From: Actinomycetota bacterium
GTDB taxonomy: Bacteria > Actinomycetota > Actinomycetes > S36-B12 > UBA10799
Length of the DNA: 64,000 bases
Reading direction: 5' to 3'
Assembly (NCBI GenBank): GCA_020636995.1
Contig: JACJWU010000001.1
Coordinates: forward strand, 372,001-436,000
Part shown: positions 42,225 through 48,782 of the stretch, one piece after another
Numbering within the stretch: position 1 is the stretch's first letter
Layout: every line of letters starts with the position of its first letter
Position numbers and translations under genes: made by a program
Notes under the pieces: generated by a model
What the model was told of the DNA's origin: nothing
Databases searched by the model: none
What the model saw: the letters and a program-made list of their open reading frames with translations, nothing else

Positions 42225-42251
42225 GGGAATGAACAGGATGAGCGTGGCGTT
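42225..42251 (+). promoter_or_regulatory. Sigma-R/SigH-type promoter (GGGAAT-N18-GTT) of rbpA
   Basis: GGGAAT at 42225-42230 and GTT at 42249-42251 are separated by exactly 18 nt, the spacing of disulphide-stress sigma-R promoters in actinobacteria. rbpA is a known sigma-R target in Streptomyces coelicolor. Start codon lies 51 nt downstream. Confidence 0.75.
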
Positions 42252-42302
42252 ATGCCAGGCAGCACCGCAGTGACGGTGCAGGCGAGGAGAAGGAAGGCTT
42301 TC

Positions 42303-42650
42303 ATGAGTGAGGCACTGCGCGGGACGCGACTCGGAGCGACAAGCCTGGAGAACGACCGGGACGTCGAATTCGCGCCGCGGATGACCGTGACGTACAACTG
42401 CCCCGCCGGCCACGTGATCAACATGCCGTTCGCCGTCGAGGCCGAGGTACCCGTCGAGTGGGAGTGCCACTGTGGCGAGATGGCACTGCTGGTGGACGCC
42501 GTGAAGCCCGAGCCGAAGCCCGTGAAGCACGTGCGCACCCACTGGGACATGCTGCTCGAGCGGCGCACCATCGCAGATCTGGAAGAACTACTCGAGGAGC
42601 GACTGGCCCTGCTTGAGGCTGACGACGACGCCGGCCTGCGCAGCGCCTGA
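42303..42650 (+). CDS. rbpA: RNA polymerase-binding protein RbpA
   Basis: A 115-residue RbpA: an N-terminal flexible tail (LRGTRLGATSLENDRDVEFAPR), a core with YNCPAGHVI and WECHCG zinc-type cysteines, and a C-terminal sigma-interacting helix pair (RTHWDMLLERRTIADLEELLEERL). RbpA stabilises the RNA polymerase open complex with primary sigma factors and is actinobacteria-specific. GGAGAAGGAAGG lies before the ATG. It ends 6 bp from convergent ppm1, with a perfect hairpin just beyond. Confidence 0.95.
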   Translation: MSEALRGTRLGATSLENDRDVEFAPRMTVTYNCPAGHVINMPFAVEAEVPVEWECHCGEMALLVDAVKPEPKPVKHVRTHWDMLLERRTIADLEELLEERLALLEADDDAGLRSA

Positions 42651-42656
42651 CATCCC

Positions 42657-43427
42657 CTACTTCGAAGACCGCCGTGACCGCACGGCGGTCTTCGCTTTGG
42701 CAAAACGTTCGCGCGCTCCCCAGACGGTGACGCGCCAGAGGGCCTCGGAGACGATCCTCCGGTTCATCTTCGAGTCCCCCACCTCCCGCTCGACGAACTC
42801 GATGGGCACCTCGGTGACCCGCAACCCCTTGGCCAGCGTGCGATAGGCCAGATCGACCTGGAAGATGTACCCCGCACTGCCCACCCCGTCGAGGTCGAGA
42901 GCGCGCAACGTGGACGCGCGGAACGCCCGATAGCCGCCGGTGGCGTCCTGCAACGGGATCTGCAGGGCCTGGCGGGTGTACCAGTTCCCCCCACGTGAGA
43001 GCCACTCCCGCGACTTCGGCCAGTTGACCACCGACCCGCCCGGGACATAGCGGGAACCCAGGACGAGGTCGGCATCTCGCAGCGCATCCAGCAGAGCCGG
43101 CAACTGCTCGGGCTGATGGCTGCCGTCGGCGTCCATCTCCACGACGACGTCGAAATCGTTGTCGAGGGCCCAACTGAACCCGGCCAGGTAGGCCGCCCCC
43201 AGCCCCTCCTTGCCGAGTCTGTGCATCACGCGCACGTGGTCATCAGCGGCTGACAACTGATCAGCCACCCGCGCGGTGCCGTCCGGGCTGTTGTCATCGG
43301 CCACAAGGATGTGGGCCTCGGGCACACTCGTGCGCACCCGCGCGACGATCCTGGGCAGGTTCTCGATCTCGTTGTACGTAGGGATGACCACAAGGATCCG
43401 GCCGAGATCTTCGAACGACTGCGCCAC
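42657..43427 (-). CDS. ppm1: Polyprenol monophosphomannose synthase
   Basis: A 256-residue GT2 glycosyltransferase: IPTYNEIENL at the start, EMDADGSH with the DxD pair Asp99/Asp101, and GGYRAFR later. It transfers mannose from GDP-mannose to polyprenyl phosphate for lipoglycan synthesis or protein mannosylation. There is no C-terminal membrane domain. In M. tuberculosis the equivalent protein is fused to an Lnt-like domain; here lnt is the next gene. The GTG start at 43427 is 6 nt from TAGGCT. Confidence 0.92.
   Translation of the reverse strand: MAQSFEDLGRILVVIPTYNEIENLPRIVARVRTSVPEAHILVADDNSPDGTARVADQLSAADDHVRVMHRLGKEGLGAAYLAGFSWALDNDFDVVVEMDADGSHQPEQLPALLDALRDADLVLGSRYVPGGSVVNWPKSREWLSRGGNWYTRQALQIPLQDATGGYRAFRASTLRALDLDGVGSAGYIFQVDLAYRTLAKGLRVTEVPIEFVEREVGDSKMNRRIVSEALWRVTVWGARERFAKAKTAVRSRRSSK
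42663..42694. terminator. Perfect 14-bp hairpin inside the ppm1 3' end
   Basis: CGAAGACCGCCGTG pairs perfectly with CACGGCGGTCTTCG around an ACCG loop. It lies 12 nt past the rbpA stop and encodes the last codons of ppm1 on the other strand. GCTTT follows on the rbpA side. Confidence 0.8.
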
Positions 43428-43433
43428 GTGGGG

Positions 43434-43439
43434 AGCCTA
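43434..43439 (-). promoter_or_regulatory. TAGGCT -10 built on lnt stop codon
   Basis: The lnt stop codon TAG (43439-43437) is the first half of TAGGCT, which ends 6 nt before the ppm1 GTG. Confidence 0.6.
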
Positions 43440-44918
43440 CCTTTCGACGGCGCGTCGGCGGCGGCGACCCCACAGGCCGATGCCGATCATCACGGCCCCC
43501 AGCAGACTCGCGACGCCATCGATGAGCCCCCCGAACTGCACCGCCGGGGTCCAACTGTCCCGCAGGCTCACGTCGCGGTTGATCCAGCCCGACTCCAACT
43601 GCGGCAACGCGGTCCACTCCCCCGTCGGCGTGATCATCGCCGTCACGCCGGTGGTTGCCGCAACCAGGACCTCACGTCCCGTCTCCCGCGCCCGCAGGCG
43701 GCTGATGTCGAACTGCTGTTCAGGTTGCGCGGTAGTGGCATACGTGGCGTTGTTGGTCTGCACGACCACTGCCCGCCCGCCCTCGCGCACTCCGGTCCGC
43801 ACGATCTCATCGTTCGAGATCTCGAAGCAGATGACATCCGCGATCACCGCCGGCCCGACGGTGAGTACACCCGGCTCCTGTCCTGCGATGAAGTCCCGGG
43901 GGACGCGGTCGAAACGGGTGATGATGCGCGACAGCAGTGGGCGCAGCGGAAGGAACTCCCCGAATGGGACCGGATGCTGCTTCACGTAGGCGTCGGTCGG
44001 TCCGGCCACCGGATCCCAGACCAGCCCCACGTTGGCCGCCCGATCCGGAGGGACGCTGCGCACGGTGCCCACCAGGATGGGGGCATCGATGGCCACGGCG
44101 GCGGATTCGACGAGCTCACGGGCCTCGGGCCGTTCCACCGGATCGATGTCGGCGGAGTTCTCCGGCCAGATCACGGCATCGGGTTGCGGCTCGTCACCTA
44201 GACGGACCGCGGCCGCAAGTTCGATGGTGGTCTGCTGATGGTTCGACAACACCGCCAGCGGACGGCCGAGGAAGTCGATTCCGGGCTGCGGAACGTTGCC
44301 CTGGATGACGGCGATCCGACTCGTCGAGGGGGGCTTCTCCGACGTGGTGACCGGATACACCAGGCTGCCCACCAGAGTGAGCCCGACCAGGCCCGCCACA
44401 GCACCGGCGGCTGCTCGCCACGACTGCAGGGCGAAGACCAGCAGGCAGCCCGCGAGGGCGACCGCGGCCGTGAGCAAGGGTGCACCTCCCAGTGACACCC
44501 ACCCGGTGAGGGGCGAATCCGGCTGCCCGAACGCCAATCGACCCCAGCCCAGCCCACCCCATGGGAAGCGCGATCGAAGCCACTCCTGCAGGACCCAGAC
44601 CACAGGGACGGCCAACGGCCACCAGCGCAGGTCGGCCACGACACTCAGTGCGAGGCCCATGCCCGCGTACCAGCCGGCGATCACCAGGGCCAGTGCCAGC
44701 CACGCGTCCCAGCCCAGCACTGTGAGCCAGTGCAAGAGGGGCAGGAAGAAGGCCCAGCCGCAGGCAAGGCCCACTAGCGCCGCCCGTCCGGGTGCCGCCC
44801 CCCGAACGGCCAGTAGCAGCGCCGCCACGCCGATCGGAGCCGTCCACCACCAGCCGATGGGCGGAAAGGCGAAGAACTGCAGGATGCCCGAGGCGAGGGC
44901 GAGCAGCAGCCTCCTCAC
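43437..44918 (-). CDS. lnt: Apolipoprotein N-acyltransferase
   Basis: A 493-residue Lnt: about six N-terminal helices (1-190), then a nitrilase-like periplasmic domain with the catalytic Glu in WPENSADI, Lys in AYVKQHPVPFGEF and Cys in DVICFEIS, and a last helix near the C-terminus. It N-acylates lipoproteins. GTG at 44918 is favoured over one 21 bp upstream because it gives a GTGA 4-bp overlap with the preceding stop, as elsewhere in this window. Confidence 0.92.
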   Translation of the reverse strand: MRRLLLALASGILQFFAFPPIGWWWTAPIGVAALLLAVRGAAPGRAALVGLACGWAFFLPLLHWLTVLGWDAWLALALVIAGWYAGMGLALSVVADLRWWPLAVPVVWVLQEWLRSRFPWGGLGWGRLAFGQPDSPLTGWVSLGGAPLLTAAVALAGCLLVFALQSWRAAAGAVAGLVGLTLVGSLVYPVTTSEKPPSTSRIAVIQGNVPQPGIDFLGRPLAVLSNHQQTTIELAAAVRLGDEPQPDAVIWPENSADIDPVERPEARELVESAAVAIDAPILVGTVRSVPPDRAANVGLVWDPVAGPTDAYVKQHPVPFGEFLPLRPLLSRIITRFDRVPRDFIAGQEPGVLTVGPAVIADVICFEISNDEIVRTGVREGGRAVVVQTNNATYATTAQPEQQFDISRLRARETGREVLVAATTGVTAMITPTGEWTALPQLESGWINRDVSLRDSWTPAVQFGGLIDGVASLLGAVMIGIGLWGRRRRRAVER

Positions 44919-45619
44919 CCTTCGACCCCATGGCGCCACACCCCACGTGCTCTCGGCATGTCGTCGTCGTCGCCCAGTGGTGGCAGGCCAGGGGTCGCGG
45001 CCCGCGGATCGGTGGACCAGTTGCTGATCCGTTCATCCGGCGTTTCGATCACGAGATCGGAGACGGCCCAGCGCACGAACGTGGCGTCCGCCCCCACAGC
45101 CAGCACGCCGCGATCCGGTTGCCCCAACAGCCGCCAGGCCCCTCGCGTGAGGGCGGAGAACGCCGCACGCGCACTGATGCGCTCGTCCGGGGCGATGCTG
45201 TGCACGGCCGCCCGGATCGTCCCCCAACCCGAGGGTTCGTGATGGTCGGGCACCAGGGCCGTCGGTGACCCGGCGGCGATCCGCGACCGCAGCCGACATG
45301 GATCACGCGGCACCACCGCAAGTGGCTCACCATCAGCCGCGGACCACGCCTGATCGACCCATCGATCTGCGATCCGGACCGAGGCACGCTCGCCGTAGAT
45401 GAACCCCATATCCGGTGCCGGGTCGGGATCGTTCAGGTGGACGAAGCCCGGAGCCAGCAGGTCCCCCTCCAGATCGATGACACGATCGACCTCCGTCACA
45501 TGGACGTCGGCACCGGCGTCGGTCCCGATCCACGCGATGGTGGTGTCCTCCAACAGCATCGAGGACGCGAAGCGCTCGGCCATCGAGTAGACGTGGCCGC
45601 CGACCATCAAGGTTCTCAC
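44915..45619 (-). CDS. Amidohydrolase-like protein without catalytic barrel
   Basis: A 234-residue protein that starts like an amidohydrolase (TLMVGGHVYSMAER...DLEGDLLAPGFVHLNDPD) and ends with the composite beta-domain motif (GVLAVGADATFVRWAVSDLVIET), but the TIM barrel between is almost wholly missing. The PGFVDxHxH metal motif reads PGFVHLNDPD, so metal binding is lost. Amidohydrolases of this type are about 500 aa. It is either a degenerate gene or a non-enzymatic descendant. GTG 45619 is chosen because TAGGAT lies 7 nt upstream; an in-frame GTG 6 bp earlier also exists. Confidence 0.65.
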   Translation of the reverse strand: MRTLMVGGHVYSMAERFASSMLLEDTTIAWIGTDAGADVHVTEVDRVIDLEGDLLAPGFVHLNDPDPAPDMGFIYGERASVRIADRWVDQAWSAADGEPLAVVPRDPCRLRSRIAAGSPTALVPDHHEPSGWGTIRAAVHSIAPDERISARAAFSALTRGAWRLLGQPDRGVLAVGADATFVRWAVSDLVIETPDERISNWSTDPRAATPGLPPLGDDDDMPRARGVWRHGVEG

Positions 45620-45626
45620 CGCCACG

Positions 45627-45632
45627 ATCCTA
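45627..45632 (-). promoter_or_regulatory. TAGGAT -10 built on acyl-CoA dehydrogenase stop codon
   Basis: The upstream gene's stop codon TAG (45632-45630) forms the first half of TAGGAT, ending 7 nt before GTG 45619. Confidence 0.55.
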
Positions 45633-46739
45633 TTGAGTCAGTGCGCGACCGATGACGAGGCGCTGGATCTCGTTGGTCCCTTCGACGATCTGCAGGACCT
45701 TGGCTTCACGCATGTACCTCTCGACCGGGTAGTCCTCCACATACCCCGCTCCCCCGAGAACCTGCACCGCGCTGGTGGTCACCGCCATCGCCATGTCGGT
45801 GCAGAACAACTTGGCCATGGCCGCCTGGGTGGAGAAGGGCTCGCCGGAATCACGACGCCGGGCAGCGTCGAGGTAGAGGGCCCGGCCCGCCGCGATCCCG
45901 GTGGCCATGTCGGCGAGCGTGAAGGACACCCCCTGGAAACTGGCGATCGGGGATCCGAACTGCTCACGCTGCCTGGCGTAGTCGACCGCGACGTCAAGTG
46001 CCCCCTGGGCGAGGCCGACGGCACACGCGGCGATCCCGAGGCGTCCGGAGTCCAATGCGTTGAGCGCGATCCGGAACCCACTGCCCTCTTCACCGAGCCG
46101 CCGATCGGCGGGCACTCTCACGTCGTCCAGCATCACCTGTGCGGTCACCGAGCCACGCATGCCCATCTTGCGTTCGGGCGTGGCCGACGACAGCCCCGTA
46201 GTGCCCCCGGGGACGAGGAAGGCCGTGATCCCGGCGGTCCGGTCCGGAGAGGTCCGGGTCATCACGGTGTAGAAGTCAGCCACTCCCCCGTGGGTGATCC
46301 AGGCCTTCGTGCCGTTGAGCACGTACTCGTCGCCCTCGCGGGTGGCCGTTGTCCGCAGTCCTGCTGCATCCGAACCGGACTGCGTCTCGCTGAGACAGTA
46401 GGCGCCCAACAGCCCACCCCCCAGCATGTCCGGTAGCCACGCATCTCGTTGCTCGTCGGTGCCGGCGGTGGCCAGTGCGTGACACGACAGGGTGTGGACA
46501 CTCACGCCGAGCGCGACGGTCAGCCATCGCCGGGCAAGGATCTCCAGCACCTGCAGGTAGTCCGTGTAGCCGACTTCGGCACCACCCCAGCGCTGCGGGT
46601 ACGGCAGTCCGAGCAGTCCCGCCCCGCCGAGCACCGTGAAGACCTCGCGGGGGAAGCGGCCCTCCCGCTCGTATTCGTCCACGCGCGGCGCGAGTTCCCG
46701 GCGGGCCAGCTCGTCGGTGAGATCCAGCAGATCGTTCAC
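45630..46739 (-). CDS. Acyl-CoA dehydrogenase
   Basis: A 369-residue flavoenzyme: YCLSETQSGSDAAGLRTTA (flavin and substrate contacts), KAWITHGGVAD, and the C-terminal QVLGGAGYVEDYPVERYMREAKVLQIVEGTNEIQR, where the Glu in EGTNEIQ is the catalytic base position of short/medium-chain enzymes. It oxidises acyl-CoA thioesters in beta-oxidation or amino-acid breakdown. Overlaps the peptidase gene by 4 bp. Confidence 0.93.
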   Translation of the reverse strand: MNDLLDLTDELARRELAPRVDEYEREGRFPREVFTVLGGAGLLGLPYPQRWGGAEVGYTDYLQVLEILARRWLTVALGVSVHTLSCHALATAGTDEQRDAWLPDMLGGGLLGAYCLSETQSGSDAAGLRTTATREGDEYVLNGTKAWITHGGVADFYTVMTRTSPDRTAGITAFLVPGGTTGLSSATPERKMGMRGSVTAQVMLDDVRVPADRRLGEEGSGFRIALNALDSGRLGIAACAVGLAQGALDVAVDYARQREQFGSPIASFQGVSFTLADMATGIAAGRALYLDAARRRDSGEPFSTQAAMAKLFCTDMAMAVTTSAVQVLGGAGYVEDYPVERYMREAKVLQIVEGTNEIQRLVIGRALTQ

Positions 46740-47851
46740 GCCACGATCACCAACTCATGTGGACGGTTGTTGCACCGCAGCACGCCGTCCTCGGTGCATA
46801 CGACGATGTCTTCGATCCGCGCGCCATGGGAGCCCGCCCGGTACACACCTGGCTCGATACTGAAGGCCATCCCGGGCTCCAGGATCCGCTGGTTCCCCGC
46901 GACGATGTAGGGCTCCTCATGGGTTTCGAGCCCGATGCCGTGCCCAGTGCGATGGATGAACAGTTCGCCGAGGTCCGCCTCCGCGAGAATCTCACGGGCA
47001 ACCGCATCGATCGCCTCACACGTCATTCCGGGCCGCACAGCCTCGACCGCCGCAGCCTGCGCGTGCTCCAGGACCTCCATGTCCGCCACGGCCTGCGCGG
47101 ACGGCTCGCCGAGGGCGTACATCCGGGTCGAATCGCTGCAGTAGCCGCTGGGCATCGTGCCACCGATGTCGACCACCACGGTGTCGCCGCTGCGCAGAAC
47201 CCGGTCGGAGAGCTCGTGATGGGGGCTGGCGCCGTTGGGACCGGACGCAACGATCACGAAGTCCACAGTGGCGTGCCCGGCTGCCAGAATCGCGTCCGCG
47301 ATGTCCGCACCGACCTCCCGCTCGGTCCGCCCGGGCCGCAGGAAGCCCGCGACCTGTGCATGTACGGCATCGATCGCCTCGCCTGCCCGCACGAGCGCCT
47401 CGATCTCGGCGGCCGATTTTCGCATCCGCAGCCCCTGGATCACCTCTCCGGCCGCCCGCTGATGAGCCTGTGGCATGGCGTCGCGGAGCGCGAGAACCTT
47501 CGCCGCCCACATGTGGTCGTCCACAGCCACCTGCCGGGCCTCTGGGATCAGAGACGCGGTCAGGGCGTAGGGGTCGGCGGTCTCCGGCCAGGACTCGATC
47601 CTGATCGACAGGTCCCCCACCGAGCTGGCTTCGGCGGCCGGCACCTCGAGTTCCGGGACCACGATGCAGGGCTCGCCCCGTGCCGGCACGACCAGGCAGG
47701 TGAGCCGCTCGAGCGGAATGGCGTCGTAGCCGGTGAGGTATCGCAGGTCCGGGCCCGGGCTCACCAGGAGGGCATCGAGTCCGGCCTGAGCGGTCGCGGC
47801 CGTCGCCCTTGTCAGACGGGCTTTCAGGTCTGGGGTATCTGTGCTCGCCAC
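46736..47851 (-). CDS. M24 family Xaa-Pro peptidase
   Basis: A 371-residue pita-bread peptidase: N-terminal creatinase-like domain (1-130), then the metal site residues in VVDIGG, HRTGHGIGLETHEEP, IEPGVY and GARIED. It removes N-terminal residues before proline or cleaves Xaa-Pro. GTG 47851 is chosen for the TAGTGT hexamer 7 nt upstream. Divergent from the exonuclease gene with a 19-bp gap between start codons. Confidence 0.9.
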   Translation of the reverse strand: MASTDTPDLKARLTRATAATAQAGLDALLVSPGPDLRYLTGYDAIPLERLTCLVVPARGEPCIVVPELEVPAAEASSVGDLSIRIESWPETADPYALTASLIPEARQVAVDDHMWAAKVLALRDAMPQAHQRAAGEVIQGLRMRKSAAEIEALVRAGEAIDAVHAQVAGFLRPGRTEREVGADIADAILAAGHATVDFVIVASGPNGASPHHELSDRVLRSGDTVVVDIGGTMPSGYCSDSTRMYALGEPSAQAVADMEVLEHAQAAAVEAVRPGMTCEAIDAVAREILAEADLGELFIHRTGHGIGLETHEEPYIVAGNQRILEPGMAFSIEPGVYRAGSHGARIEDIVVCTEDGVLRCNNRPHELVIVA

Positions 47852-47857
47852 GCCTGC

Positions 47858-47864
47858 GACACTA
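47858..47864. promoter_or_regulatory. Overlapping divergent -10 elements
   Basis: Minus strand TAGTGT (47864-47859) ends 7 nt before GTG 47851; plus strand GACACT (47858-47863, a variant) ends 7 nt before GTG 47871. The two hexamers overlap by five bases. Confidence 0.45.
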
Positions 47865-47870
47865 CTGCCT

Positions 47871-48782
47871 GTGCCCGGTCCTCTCATGCTGCTGGATACC
47901 GCATCCTTGTACTTCCGCGCGTTCTACGGCGTGCCCGACACCCGCAGGACTGCGGACGCGCCGCCGACGAACGCGGCCGCCGGTCTGTTGGACATGCTGG
48001 CCCGTCTCATCCGCGAACACCGCCCGGGTGCGGTGATCGCGTGCTGGGACGACGACTGGCGTCCGCAGTGGCGCGTCGACCTGATCGGCTCGTACAAGGA
48101 GCATCGTGTCGCCACCGGTGACGAGGAAGAGGTGCCAGACGCGCTCCAGGAGCAGATCCCGCTGATCGAGGCGGCGTTGGTGGGTCTGGGAACGCCGCCG
48201 GTCGGGGTGCCAGGGTATGAGGCCGATGACGTGATCGGGACGTACGCGACCATCACGGACGCGGTGGACGTGGTCACCGGGGACCGCGATCTGTTCCAGC
48301 TCGTCGATGACTCCAGAGGGGTGCGGGTGCTGTACACCGCACGCGGCATCTCGAAGATCCAGTTCGTCGATGACAGCTTCGTCGAGGAGAAGTACGGGGT
48401 GCGCCCCGACCAGTACGCGGACATGGCCACCCTGCGCGGGGACAGCAGCGACGGCCTGCCCGGGGTCGCCGGGATAGGCGAGAAGACCGCAGCGTCGCTG
48501 CTGCGCATGTTCGGCGATCTCGATGGCGTGGTGGCGGCGGCAGCCGATCCCACATCGGCGATCTCCCCGCGCATCCGTGCCTCACTGAAAGCCTCGGCGG
48601 ACTACCTTCGGGCCGCGCCCAGTGTGGTGCGGGTGGAGCGCGGCCTGTCGGTACCGGCAGTCCCGACCGGCCTTCCCCAGCCCGACGTTGCGCTGCTGGA
48701 GGCGATCGGGGCCGAGTTCGGCATCATGAACTCGGTGCGGCGGGTGCTGGCCGCACTGGCGGATCAGACCTCCGAGGAGTAG
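47871..48782 (+). CDS. 5'-3' exonuclease (DNA polymerase I N-terminal-like)
   Basis: A 303-residue FEN-type nuclease, not fused to a polymerase. MLLDTASLYFRAFYG, the acidic cluster ending GYEADDVIGTYA, VVTGDRDLFQLV and the helix-hairpin-helix GLPGVAGIGEKTAASLL are all present. Proposed roles are removal of RNA primers and flaps. The GTG at 47871 is chosen as it directly precedes the conserved start. Its end overlaps helY by 19 bp. Confidence 0.93.
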   Translation: MPGPLMLLDTASLYFRAFYGVPDTRRTADAPPTNAAAGLLDMLARLIREHRPGAVIACWDDDWRPQWRVDLIGSYKEHRVATGDEEEVPDALQEQIPLIEAALVGLGTPPVGVPGYEADDVIGTYATITDAVDVVTGDRDLFQLVDDSRGVRVLYTARGISKIQFVDDSFVEEKYGVRPDQYADMATLRGDSSDGLPGVAGIGEKTAASLLRMFGDLDGVVAAAADPTSAISPRIRASLKASADYLRAAPSVVRVERGLSVPAVPTGLPQPDVALLEAIGAEFGIMNSVRRVLAALADQTSEE

